From Thuidium tamariscinum (lineage: Eukaryota > Streptophyta > Bryopsida > Hypnales > Thuidiaceae): 64,000 bases of DNA. Shown here one piece after another: positions 24,656 to 36,999 of the stretch; the first letter of the stretch is position 1; the number at the start of each line of letters is the position of its first letter. The notes beneath the pieces were generated by a model that was not told where the DNA came from, searched no databases, and saw only the letters and a list, made by a program, of their open reading frames with translations. Position numbers and translations under genes: made by a program. The stretch lies in assembly GCA_947034885.2 (NCBI GenBank), contig OX344755.2:5396501-5460500 (forward strand). The letters are read 5' to 3'.

Positions 24656-27600
24656 CTATTCTGGAATTGCAATAATTCCCGCTCGGAGTAGAAGTAGCTT
24701 CAACTCATTGAAGCTATAACTTGGTGCATGAATGAATTTGTCTTTGTGGACATCCATCTTGCAAAAGTACCTATACAAGTAGTACAAGTGCTTGCAATTC
24801 ACGTACTGTTGACGACCACCAATAGCTGAAACAGCCATATTCACAAAATCTGGACATGTGCACGTTGGGAACATTCCTAGTGTAACTCGATATGCATTCC
24901 TGTTAGAATCTGACCCTGTCTTAAGTAACACAATTGCACCAAGTCCAGGAAAAGGGAGTAATGTGACCTCCAAAATTTGTCCTCTGACATTCCTTGCACT
25001 TTCCCATTTATTCCGTTGTTCTGTAGTTGGTGCATTTACCGTCCTTCGAATGGTTCGATTGTTCCTGACTGTAGGATACGTGTCCGGGTTCTTTGGTGAA
25101 GGTTCGTCATACAAAACAGTGGTGAAAATCTTTGACATGCTGAACAATCGCCGTGGTGATAATGTTGGACGTACTTGGAGGTGGAATCCCGCATGCTGCA
25201 AGAGCAATGTCTCTTTACGGTTGAGATTGGTTCCACTCAGAACAGGCCATACCTCCGGGACCTGTGGCCAATCAATTACCCACTTCCGCTTTGTACCTTT
25301 TACACATCGTTCAATGACGTCCCAACAGAACCAGAAATCTGCCACAACCTCTCGCTTACTGCCATATTCCTCTTTTCGTCCACGATAGGTAGGAGCTGGA
25401 GTTCCCTTCTTTCCTCTTGCAATTTTTGACGTGCACTTTATGCTAGATCTCTGTTGTTGAGCTTGACATCTTGCGTTGGATTTGTGGCTAATCCTTGCTA
25501 TATGCCACTTAGATATGTCACAGTCACTTTCAAATGCAATCGTAACATGTCCTACAGTAGAATCTTCTAATTCTTTACTCTTATTTTGCAAAGAAGGTGA
25601 AGAAGTTGTTGTGGACCTTGTTCGAACACGGGGTTGAGAAAAGTTCACTTTGTCCGGTCTATGTGAATCTCCTGCATCGCCAATGGGCACATCCAACTTC
25701 CTCTTCATACTCCCAAATATTTCTTCTCCTTCTAAGTGCGGTACTCTAGTTCCAATACCTTCTGAACCAGGCAATTCATTCAAAGCGTCTGCTATTTTTT
25801 TGGGATCCCCACTCCTTCTAGCAGCTTTGAGCTTCAACTCACCCTTAGATGGCCCTGATCCTGATGCATGACCTCTCAAATAGGCACGATAGTTTGTCAT
25901 TTGCATCCAAGCACGGATACTGTCATCACATGTTGCATCAAACAAGTTGTTCCCTCGCTTTCCAAACATTTGTAGCCACTTATTATGCACCGTTTCAGAT
26001 AGATTGCACGATGGTAAGTCCAACATCTCTTCAAGATTCAATTTCTACAAATGAACAAAAATTTCCAAAATAGTTAGAAATTTATAATCCAAAGACAACA
26101 AACTTTTAGATTGTAATATTAGGGTCACGATTTAATACACTTTGTAATAGTAATTACGACTTACAAGGACTTCTCATTGTAGAAAGATATATCCGTATTG
26201 AATTACTAAAAATCAGACTAATTGAAAAAAAATCTAGTCTAAATAGACATATATATTTGAATTGCATACCTACTGATGTTCATTTTTTGAGGTTAGGAAT
26301 AAAATTGAGGGGGTCATGTTGATACTCGGATGAGTACCGTCGGATCCGAGGCATGTACATTTAGTATTACCCGGACCCCCTATTTTTCATATCTTGAAGT
26401 ACAAAATTCAAAAAAAAATTCAAAAAAAAACTCGAAAAGAAAATTACACTTCCACTTCAACAGAATTCAGATTTTACATTGAACTAAACTTTGAATTCGA
26501 GAATGTAAATTCAAACTTCAAATTGGTATACAAATTGCAATTAATGATAAAACATACCATGTCCATGAAGCCTCCCCATTGCCGGTAACGAAAATGCCAA
26601 AAAGCTAGCCAATGGTCCAAGTGATGAAGTGCATCTTCATTGGCAGCTCCAGATGATAGCCACCATGACCGTATGGCTAGGTACCGTATCTCTGCTTGGT
26701 CCATATTCTTGGAGTCCTTGTACTGCTTGCACAATGACATGTATTGTTGATGGAATGCTTCTTTGATGTACTTCTGTGTATGCTTATGGAGAGAGGTACT
26801 CCAATGCAGCAAACATGTTCTTTCTCGATTCTCTATGGGAACATTGGCAGAACCGCTTCCGTACACAATGCGTACCGCATTCCAATTGGCCATGGCACTA
26901 TCCGCCATAAATCCCTTGAAGTTTGGATTAGTCACCCCATGTGAATGCATTACCATATTCAAGCTTCTCCAGAACTGTACTTGAATCTCGGTGTCTTCGG
27001 ATTGCATATCGCATATTGCAATGGTCATCACCTTTTTGTACTGAGTATCATACACGTGGCAAGCCATTGTGGTCCAGTCCTTCACGCGCTTCACGTGGTC
27101 AAACATCAACCAAGCATTCTGAAGATCACCTCCTTCTTGCATGCGCTTCACGAGGTCCACCCCACTCCCTGGGCCTTCAGTAAGCATCTTGAAAATGTAT
27201 ACCTTCTCCTTCCCTTGCCCAGGGAAGACACTGTCGTGTATGAATTCGAACTTGGACTCTCTCTTCATAGTCATAATGTTGTCGATCACTCCTCCTCGAT
27301 TGTTAGAACGGAAAGACGAAATAACATTGCGAATACTTGGGCTACTTAGGTATTGAAAGCGATCCATAACCTCCTCCATTTTTTCCTCCCTCAACATCTT
27401 TTTCTCGCCCTCTCCATTGTGGAACAAGTAGCTCGTTAAGAACTCTTTACTAGCAGAAAGAGTAATAGCAGAGTTTGTGGCCATAGGTGTCTTTTCCACT
27501 TGCTCTGCTATGAGTCCGCAAATTTTTTCCGCGGAATCCCTATACATCCCCTTAGCAATAGGGTGCTCGTGCTTTCCAAAGTGAATTGCAGCCCTACTGA

Positions 27601-28717
27601 GTTCTGGGTTATCAGCATATGCATAGTATATCCTAGCCTTGCATTTGCTAAGACATGAAGGTGAAGTTTTGCAGACTTTGCATACTAGAGTTGAGTCTGC
27701 TGGTGGACACTCTGCAGGACTAAAAGGAAACACAGTATAACCAGTCCACTCTGTTTCATTTTTCTTAGAAGCCCTCTTCAAATAATCACAATTCGGATTT
27801 TCACAAACAAGATGGCCAGCACAATATGACTTACGAAATTTCAAGTTGTCAGAGTTGTGGATGTTTGTGGTCATGAGCTTGCACCACGGATGTCTGTCGT
27901 ACCGCTTGTCCATTCCCTCCAAGTTTCGGGTACCTGTCGAAGAAGAAGATGAGCGACACGGAGGCAGTTCAAAGATGCCATCTCCATCAAATACTGCTGG
28001 AAGGTATGGAACTTGAAGATGCTTCAGGGTATCCAGATTCATTGTCGACAGTTCATTGCGAGACCGGCGCATTGTAGCGAGTCTCTTCAAACATTCCATA
28101 ATGCTTTCTCTCCCTGCTACATACGGGTGTACAAGAGGAAGTGGAAGTGATGAAGTTGAGGGACTTCTAGATGGAGTATCGGGAAATGATTCTACTCTTT
28201 CCATCTTGCACGATTCGAGGGAAACAAAAGCATGAGGCTTTTTGGACTCGCAATCTACAGGCTCTCCTTCGGAATCGGAAGACAACTCTATGATAGTATC
28301 TAATCTCTCTACTTTCACCTTACGAAGTACCGTACGCATCTCATTCATTGGCAGAGCATGTAGAGGTGGGCTAAGTGCAAGGGCATGTAGTGGTTTTGGC
28401 ATATCTACAGTGGAATTGTCTGATTGGCGATTGAGGATTTCAGTAGATGCACTCATTGCAGACAATGGAAGCCCATATGCTCTATAGTTTCCTGGAGGAA
28501 GGTACCAGCAACGTGTTCCATCTTCTATAGACATGTCAATAGGGACAGACTGATAAACTTCACCTGATTCTGATATTTTTTCTTCCTCAACATATACATA
28601 GCATTCTAGGAACTTAAATCGAACGTGGAGAAGGTGGCTCGCCACTCTAGCACATCTACCATCTACTACTGGAAATACAATAGGAACCGCATACCCCTCT
28701 ACTCGAATGGAAGCCAT
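24656..28717 (-). CDS. MULE transposase with GCM-like zinc-binding domain and SWIM finger
   Basis: Two exons, 28717-26558 and 26044-24656, joined by a 513 bp intron (donor gtatgt, acceptor tttgtag) in phase 0, giving about 1,182 residues. The ATG at 28717 is the first in frame. Around residues 140-150 lies IIELSSDSEGE, a SUMO-interaction-like motif. Around 275-385 is a Cys/His region (RKSYCAGHLVC, CKVCKTSPSC, then FGKHEHPIAKG) of the WRKY-GCM1 type known from Mutator-like transposases. The DDE core follows, with likely acids in WLMFDHVKR (about 537) and GFMADSAMANW (about 604) and a conserved CLLHW. The second exon ends with a SWIM finger (CTCPDF..CKHLYYLY, about 1113-1138). It catalyses excision and integration of the element. 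The frame is fully open over both exons. Confidence 0.85.
26339..26350. repeat. CGGATCCG palindrome in transposase intron
   Basis: The CGTCGGATCCGAGG core lies inside the transposase intron, about 30 bp after a GGGGGTC and about 30 bp before a CGGACCCCC. That is the same layout as the palindromes in introns of the plus-strand cargo genes. Confidence 0.6.
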
Positions 28718-29480
28718 CGTGGAACCTTGCAAAGGGATTGAAGAAGAAACAGAAGACAATGAAATCTACATAGCTAATCAGGTAAGAGGGAATACAACTA
28801 CCACTTCATTTGAGCTTTACCATGTTCTCCCCTTCTCTGATATGTATTCACTATTCCTATATTAATGTCCACCGAATTTTTTAAAAATTTCAATAATTGC
28901 CATCTTCTTGATACGGCTCAAAGCAGTATATATACTTAGTAAAATGTACTAGCTGAATACAAAAACATTCCTAATTAGCATAAGCACTTCTAAGTGATGA
29001 AAAATTCATTGAAGAAATACACGTACATGTGAATAATTGCAGACGAGTACATTGAAAATGGCGTCTACAGTCCGATAATTAGTTTGTGTTTTTCAAATTT
29101 CATAGATTGCATAGCGCCGGCGGAATCCCACAACATTATCACTTGGAGAACTAACAGGACAGAACCTCTAGAAGCTGACAAGGAAGCACATTCAAATTGT
29201 TGCGGTGTGGTGATTTAAAGAAACTGACAACGGAAAGACGGCCACTACCTCATCGTACAATTGAATTTTGCCGGCGCGCCTATAGTTAAGTTACTTCACA
29301 CATGTGACACAGTACTCCCACGCTCCTCCATTGAAGTCACCCTAACATGGCGTCTTCACTAGAACTCTCCACTATGCCATAAGAGGGAAGCACCACCAAG
29401 CTTCTTCACAGTTCTTTTTTGACTTCTGTTTACCACTTGCGTGAGAGACTGATAGGTATCAAGTATTTGCTTCTTACTTC
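28718..29480. other. Divergent intergenic region between transposase and plus-strand cargo
   Basis: 763 bp between the transposase start (minus strand) and the first plausible plus-strand exon. It probably holds the transposase promoter and possibly a divergent promoter. I see no unambiguous TATA box or other named site. Confidence 0.35.
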
Positions 29481-32400
29481 ATGCTTGTAGACGATAGAAC
29501 ACTTTCTTCAGTTAGTTTGGAACAGAGAAGAACACGGAAGCGCCGTAGGTCACTCTATTTCTCATCTACCAAGGCTTTAAGGAGAGCTAGAATGACAAAA
29601 GGAAGTAGGTTACCACCGAAAACTACCCAACTGAGAGGCGGAGAGCTGCGCCGAACTTTGCGTTTTGAAGTGGGGAGAACTACTGGAGAGGACGATGCTC
29701 CAGTCGACAGCACTGAGGAAGTGGAGGAGACGGTTGCGGACAGCACAAGTTCACAGCAAGAAGCAAGGGCTGCAAACTCTAGAAATGTAAGATTCTTGAA
29801 TTGATCCTCTTTTGTCACTTGTCCATTGTTTGCATTCTTGAAGAAAGGGCAATACATTTATTTACATTTTGAGGTTTCATGAGTACTATGTTCATTTGCA
29901 GTACATGTAACAGAGTACTATAAGGACAACCGTCATACTCAATTGCTCATTGCCATCACCTGTACGTCTGTATATGCAACAAGAGAGATGCCTCTGGGTT
30001 ACTAGAATAGGCAAAGTCAAAATACATGAGTACCATGATTGAGTGTCATTGATTAATTAGGTTTCCAAATAAAAGAGGGACATTCTTTCAAGAGTAGCCC
30101 TACTGTTTTCAAATGATTCCATTTTCTAAAATGACAATACGAAAACAATCATTGACGGATAAGGAACATTTAATATAACGTGAATTCAAAAGTTGGGTTC
30201 TTCATATAAGTAGGCACTATAATATATCGAAGGGCACTTTATAAATGTATGCCTATAGTTGTAAGAAACTATGGATGGGATCCTTTGGAATCATTTCAAA
30301 GGTTCCAAGATCTTGTCTCTTTCTTCCTACCTCATATACAATTCATTAACAAAGAGAATTACTTTAGAATCTTATGAAATCAAACAAATGACATTCTTTT
30401 AATTTTATTGATAATTAAAAAAATTATCTCACAATACTAAGATTTTAAAAAGGATTTTGCACTATATTTGAAAGGCATTATTCTGAATTTCTTTAATAAT
30501 TAAGTCCACGTCATAGTACAAAATTTTTTAGTTTTGGGATGGCCACATCAGATTTTGATTGATGGAAGGAAATCACCCACGCCACGTGTCAGTCCACGTA
30601 GACCAGACCTACCCCTGCCCACGTCATCAAAGAACTGTTTGGCTGAATTGAACATTGACACGTGGCCAAGTCCGCCACGTCACCCCGACCGAACCGCAAG
30701 TTCATACGTGGCTCCGCCACGCCAGCAATCGCATGCACGCATCGGAAATTCAAATTCCGCGCCGCGGCAAGCCTGCCGCTGCCAGCCACTGGTCCATCGC
30801 TCTGCGCCGCGGCAAGCCGGCCGCTACCAGCCCCTGATCCATCGCTCCGCGCCGCTGCTGATGTACTTGGACATTCTCGATAGACTCTATCTGCTTTAGA
30901 TTTCATGGCAACCCGCACAATAGGGACAAAGCCGCAACTTGTGGCGGCTGACTTTTCTAATCGACCCTCCGACTTCTAGGATGCCTTGGCTCCTCGCTTA
31001 GTCTGCTAAGTGCCGTCCGAGCTTCTCATTGAATCTTTTGTTGCAGCTTCAGGAGTCCGCCATGAGACGATCCACGCGCAGCCGTGCGAGGGATGCTACT
31101 CCGAGTCCGCAACCTCCAAGAACGACCACGCAAGTCACCAAGCAGGTACTCGCATTTGTTCTTCTTTTCTGGTCTTTGTTTCTCTCATGCTCTGCTATCA
31201 AAGTACTGGGTTGTGTAAAGATCAAAATTCTGGACTTGTGGAGCCTCTAGCATATCACATTCAATGCAAGATGGACCTGATGTCATGACGTGGTTCCTCT
31301 TGAGGCCAAACCTGGATTCAAGCAGCCCCCCTGTGAGCCCCGTCATTGTCACTCAGGCCTCGGATTTTCTTTTTTTTCGCTTACTGCTCATATTTAGGGT
31401 TATTATGGTTAAAAATCAACTAAAAAGAGTATTTGTAGTAGGATTGATACAATCCCCAGTGGAAATACGGAATTGGTTAGAATTACCCCAAAGTGCCTTA
31501 AAGGGCTCTTTAGAGTCAAGGTCCACATCTTATCAGATGATTATGAATGATATTACACGCTTGCCAGGAGATAGCACGAACTGACAATCGGAAGACAACT
31601 TAGTGCAAGAGTGTCAAGACAAGCCCTATCGGACTTCTCAAGAAGAATCTTAGCGGAATGTGGCTAAGTAGAGGTCACGAGATTCCGGTAGTCACTCAAG
31701 AGCGTCACAGCGAAGCCAATTCATGAAGATTCCCTTATACGTGAATGATTCCTCCCCGGAGAAATTAATTCCACCCTAGTACAATTTCTACTTTAATTAG
31801 ACAGTGTATGTTTCTAGCGGAACTTTGCACTTGTCATCAGGGGGATTCCTAGAAGATCCCCTAAAAGTTTCGTGATTTTCTGGATTACAGAAATGACTCC
31901 ATGGGAAGTCAACTACTTTCACCGGCAATTGGAAATTCGTAGAAAATTCCCCGGTGATGGTAAAATCCCACTAAAAATTAGAATAGCATATTTTAGCATA
32001 AATAAGCGTCCCGCCAAATTTCAAGACATTCTGACAATGGCAAGTACCAGAATCAGCGGCGGCAACAACTTTCTAGGGTTTTATCAAATCTTGGTAAGTT
32101 GACCGACGTTTTGGGAGCATACGATGTCCGATTTGAGTCAACTTAGACTCTTTTCCAACATTCTTGAACCTTCCCGACAACCCTGGTTAGTCAAAACCTT
32201 TGGGAAAAATCAATTCCAAAAGATGGATTTTCTACCCTTTTTACCGATTCATAAATGTTAGCTTTTGAGCTCAATTAGGTTCTGGAAGTAAGGGGTAGGG
32301 ATTCCTCTAGACTAATTTGGGGCTTCTGAAGCCATTGGCATTGTCCGTTTAGCGATCGGACTATTTCTCCAAAAGATAGAGTGATCACAGCAGTAGTGTA

Positions 32401-35400
32401 GATTTTTAAAGGTTAAAGTTGACTTTTTAGATTACTTAGCAAGTAATTTGAGGGGGGAGGAGGCCTTGGAAATGTATAAAAGGCCTCCCCCTCCCCTCAC
32501 TTCACACCATTATCAACTCAATACGCATATACCATTCCAATACCATCACAATTCTTAGCCATTGTCAATTCATTCTACACTATTTTCAACTACCATTATC
32601 ATTCTACAACCTTCTCATTCCATTCTCTTAGTCTACACCGACTTACAAGTTTTGGATTTCTTGTGCACTCCAAGGGCAAGAGCTTCACCAACCTTGTTGA
32701 TACACTCCAAGCCTTTTTCTACACTTGTGTCTTGGAAGAGTATTTTGAATCAACTTGTGGCGTTCATTAGTACACCATTAAGTCCACGTGGAGTTTAGAG
32801 TCTTTTGCATTGTGATATCATAATTCTTTGTGACTAGTCTCTTCGGGTGGATTTACAACCTGGATTGGTTTATCGAAAATCCCCCTCGGGCCTAGCCATT
32901 GCATTGTGATCCATTGTGGTTTTTGGGTCTATTTCAAACCCCCAAGGACTAATTTCTAGCCCAACTCTTGCGGAATTTTGCCAGAATTCGAGGACAAATC
33001 CTCTAAGACGGCGGAGCTTTCGCCCTGAAGCTTGTTTCTTAGCAAATACAGCCTCAAAGGTAAAATTGTGAGGAACTGGGTCCTTAACCTTAGCCCAAGT
33101 ATTCCAATTTGTTTTGTGCTTAAAAGGGTCCCCAGAGGAGACCCTGTTGGTTAAAGATTTGGCAACCACCACCAATTAACCAAAAATTGTGGTTTATGTT
33201 CAAGGACCAGCCAGCCAGTATCTAGGTTTCGGTAGCAGTCAGGCCAGGCTTCGGCAGCAGCCAGACCGGCACTCAGCTCGGCTAGGCCACGACTGATCAG
33301 TACTCATTATAATTAAAGCCCAGTGGCTAGACCAGGTTGGTTCTGGACCCAAGGGGAAATTGTTGAAAAGACCATACATGCCCACATCCGAATTTGGGGT
33401 AAGTCTGAAAACTATTAATTTTGATTTTTGAATTTCTAAAGAAGTGTGAGACAGACTCTAGGTCCAGAAAATTGGAGTTATTTTAACCATAGAAATCAAG
33501 AAAGGAGCCAGGGAGTCTTGCATACATCAATAGAAACAATCCATAGTTTAAATTCCAAAGGTAGGCAGTTTAATAGGCAGTTTAATAGGCAGTTTGAATA
33601 CAAAAGGTGTTCAGTCAAACTGAGTTGACCAACTGATTTATCAACCAGAGTAACGTGCTTGAAACTCCAGGGTTGCAAGTTTCTATTTATTCAGAAAATA
33701 TCAAATTTCTACATTCAAGCTGGACTCACCCAGAAGGGCTGAACACGGCCTGAGGCTTCCAATCTGAAGTCAAACTCAGTTGACCAAGCTGAGATCAGCC
33801 TCACAGGAGCCTCACAAGGCCTCAAACTGAAGTCAACCCAAGTTTGACCAGCTCTTCCCTCTGGGGAGACTACCTGCTTCTAACTCAGTATCCAGCACTC
33901 GGCCTTGTAACCAGGGCCTCCAAAATCAGCCCATGCTGGACCTCCAGCAACTGAGCCTGGCTCCCCATTTTTGAAGTTCAGAACCTGCAAAACACTATCT
34001 AGTTCCAACTCCAACTCAACTCAAGGTCTCTCACAATCCTCTCATAATCCTCAAACTCTAGAATAATAGAAAAGTGAACCCCAATTGTTGTTTAGAAGGG
34101 AGAGAAGTGGAGAGATAATGGAATCTTGAGCCATTTTGACTTTAGAAACCATATTTTAAGTTTGACAAAAACAAATAGAAAAGACAAGAAGGAGAATAGT
34201 TTGACTTGGGAACCATTTAGAAGTTTGCCAATTTAGAGAAAAGTTTAGGAAAGGGCTAGTTGTAGGAAAGTTTGACTTTGGAACCATTTAGGTAGTAATA
34301 AGAATTTAGATTTTATTAGGATTTTTTATGGATTGACTTTGGGACCACACCAAAAGAAGAGCAAGAAGTTGGAAAGAAAAAAGACACTCGAAAGAAGAAG
34401 GAAAGACCAAAAGCTTCAATACTCACAAGGACATACCAAATACCACAACTACTCGCGAATCGACAGGATGGAAGTAGAACTCATGCACCGGGAGGAGTTA
34501 TTCGGGGGACACGAGATTTCGAGGTCAACATGATCACCGTAAGTCTATAAAAACCCTTTCTTTCATTATTTCTACGTAATTAGAACTTAGACATAGGAAT
34601 TTGCTTCACGATTAGGATTAGATCAAACAAGTCAAAGATAGGTCAAAGCAACTAGACGGTAATTTCCGAACGAAAGTAAAAGCTTAACCAAGAATAGAAA
34701 ATATTACCAATCAACTAGGAATTAGGAGGTCAATTCTGAAACATCACCAATCAAAAAACATGCATTGATTGGTCCCTTCCGTACTTCAATCAATAGCATA
34801 TAAAAGATAGCATAATCAGACTAAGTACAACCACTCAAAGACCATACAGTGATAAGTTAGCTAACCATCATTACCCAAGACCTCTTAAATAGTGAGGAAA
34901 ACCCTTAGCAATCATTTCAAGGGGAGAAGTAGGAGTAGCGGTTAGAAGATCCATTGCTTGGAAGGCAGAACTGGACCAAACGTAGGTAGACACCCATTAG
35001 GAACAAAACTTTGTAGATCTGAGCCTGGTTGTGTACACTTTATTCCAAGGGTGGGAATAAAGCGCCCACACACCCTGGATCTGAGGCCTTTGGGCATTGT
35101 TTTTACCTCCTGGGTACCTGGTTGTTAGCCTCGCAGCTTCGGAGCAGATTTTTTGTCTTGAATTACAGTTTTGGCAGGTTGAAAGTCTCGGCAGTTTGAT
35201 CTTGTTTTGTTTGAACGCTTGAGTTCACAAAGATCAATACAGTGCGAATCGCAGCCGTGCAAACTTTTTTTTCTCTCTCGGTACTTGCTCGTGGCCTGTT
35301 CGTAGTTTGTTGTTGTGTTTTGTTCAATTCGGTTCAAATTCTTGGGGGATTTCGAGACCTGTCAAGCGTCCATCATGATCTAATTTTCAAAAATGTCGTG

Positions 35401-36999
35401 AAGTGTGAGGGTACGGTGGATTGTCGTCCGAAGTGCCTCGGATCCGAGCCACATCGGATGATTTTCACTCGGACCCCCATACTTCATGCCGGAATACTAA
35501 AGCCAGAAAATCTGATCTGTTTGATTGAGAAAAATCGTAAGATTTGAATTCATTTTTTTGGGAAGTATGACCTCAGAGTCTCCGATGTCCGAAACTGAAT
35601 GGGTCCTGATGATTCTCGACGGACCTGCCTCGGATCCGAGCATAATTGGAGGATAATTCTTCGGACCCCCACACTTCATGCCGAGATTCTGAAGCTAGTA
35701 AGCCTGACCTGTTTGCTTGAGATTCACCACAAGATTTGAATTTTTTTTTTGTATGACCGCAAAGTCTCCGATTTCAGAAACTGAAGGGGTCGTGGTGATT
35801 GTCGGCCGACCTACCTCGGATCCGAGCCACGTCGGACGGCAATCACCGGGACCCCTACACTTCCTGACATCGGAGACTTCACAATCTCTTGACCTGTTCG
35901 GTAACTCAGGATCTGATGATCCAGTTCAGTTCTAGCCGCTGAGCCCCTTCACACGAAGCCGCTGATTCCAGAAGTCAGGGGGTGCTGCCGAATGTCATCT
36001 GATGTGGCTCGGATCTGAGCCACGTCAGACAAGAATCATGAGGACCCCCCCACTTCTTGGAATTTTTTTAAAAAAAATTCTTTTTTTCTTTGTTTTTTGA
36101 TAATTTGATCTCAAAGAGCTGTTTTTAGAAGAGTTTTGTACATCAAGCTATTTTTTCATGAAAACTTCAAATACTAAAGTGGACATCTTGATTTATCCTA
36201 ACATTTTAGCTAAGACTCTGAGAATATACCAAGAATTTAGTTAAGAGTTCCCAAAAAAAAACCCTACAAAAATTCCGCTTTTTTGAAGTTAATGGAAGAT
36301 ATTGGGATGTTTACAAAGTGAATGGAAGATATTTGGAAAGTATATCTATTTCTTTTATAACTATGATATTTAATGATGTTGGAAACAATTCTTGACAATG
36401 AGATAAATAGCCTTCAAGTAGAATTATTAGTCATAAGTATTTATCTGAAATGCTATCATCTTTCAAACTCTGAATGCTTACTGAAAACATTGTTTTCAAT
36501 TGTGACATTTAAACACCAGAGAGGAGGTAGCGAAGGGGCATCATCACCTACAGTTCCACCTCCAAGTATCCCTGACACTCTTCAAGCCGGACCTTCCCAG
36601 CCCTCTACATTGAAGAGCCCAAACGTGCAGGTTTCTAGTGATTCGGAGGAGGAAGCCGCGGGTAAAGACTTGGTAAGTTTTGGAGATGTCATAGATGCCG
36701 CTGAGCGTGCGGTAGATGCTTTCCAGAGTTCCATGCTTAGTCGTGTCAGTGACCCAAATGCAGGAAGGCGAAGGCATGCCTTGAGGCTTGTTGAGATTGC
36801 TAGAAGAAAGGGATTTAGGTGTTTGTCTTCAGAGAGCTCAGAGACTGAGTATAGCTCTGAGTCGCAAGTCTCCATCACTGTTGATGGTCCACCACTGCAA
36901 GAGACATATACTTGTGCTTGCAGTGGTCCTATAGGTCCACAGGTTCCGGTCTTCATTCACTTGAGCTCGGATTCTGAGGAAGATGTAGACATTGACTAG
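29481..36999 (+). CDS. Small basic/acidic MULE cargo protein with SIM-like motifs (spliced)
   Basis: Proposed exons 29481-29786, 31047-31145 and 36520-36999, all joining in phase 0 at GT-AG sites, about 294 residues. Exons 2 and 3 are the best supported; a shorter product could start at the ATG at 31062 (MRRSTRSRARDATPSP). The protein has a basic Arg-rich start, a Ser/Pro-rich linker, a helical middle (SFGDVIDAAERAVDAFQSSM) and two acidic motifs, VQVSSDSEEEA and, near the C-terminus, FIHLSSDSEEDVDID, of SUMO-interaction type. I know no family for it. Intron 2 contains a solo LTR and four palindromes. A strong internal donor (gtaagt, 36673) could instead splice in frame to the methylase exon at 37190, making one longer gene. 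Confidence 0.45.
30560..30870 (+). promoter_or_regulatory. GC-rich, ACGT-core-rich promoter-like region
   Basis: An island of high G+C in AT-rich surroundings. About six ACGT cores (such as CCACGTGTC, ACACGTGGCC, CCACGTCA, ATACGTGGC) fall between about 30580 and 30715, the class of site bound by plant bZIP/bHLH factors. They are followed by three GC-rich repeats of about 50 bp with GCGCCGCGGCAAGCC wording. It lies 200-500 bp upstream of the ATG at 31062, so it may be an alternative promoter for the cargo gene. Function is inferred. Confidence 0.45.
31332..35070. mobile_element. Solo LTR (retrotransposon relic) inside a cargo-gene intron
   Basis: Starts TGTGAGCCCCG and ends GCGCCCACA, the TG..CA ends of an LTR. 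The flanking five bases are CCCCC and CACCC, a slightly diverged target duplication. A TATAAAAG box lies at about 32475, as expected for an LTR promoter. It is a diverged relative of the solo LTR at 50562-54107: shared ends, the TAGACTAAT..GGC region, and the downstream segment GATCCATTGCTTGGAAGGC. No internal retroelement genes are present. It is an old relic in antisense-neutral intronic position. Confidence 0.75.
35437..36019. repeat. Array of four CTCGGATCCGAG palindromes, about 190 bp apart
   Basis: Cores at 35437-35448, 35629-35640, 35815-35826 and 36008-36019 (the last is CTCGGATCTGAG), spaced 192, 186 and 193 bp. Most cores are embedded in a longer palindromic layout with a GGTC-type sequence about 30 bp before and GGACCCCC about 30 bp after. 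The sequence between cores is also related (AAGATTTGAATT, GACCTCAGAGTCTCCGAT-like wording), so these are tandem units. All lie in the last intron of the small cargo gene. Confidence 0.75.

Noticed and set aside
30534-30918. Overlapping frames of up to 121 codons in the GC-rich island
   Set aside because: Frames on both strands are open because of high G+C and repeats; promoter-like content is the better explanation.
35437-36019. CRISPR-like regular array
   Set aside because: The period is about 190 bp, the inter-core sequences are related to each other, and the genome is eukaryotic; these are palindromic tandem units.
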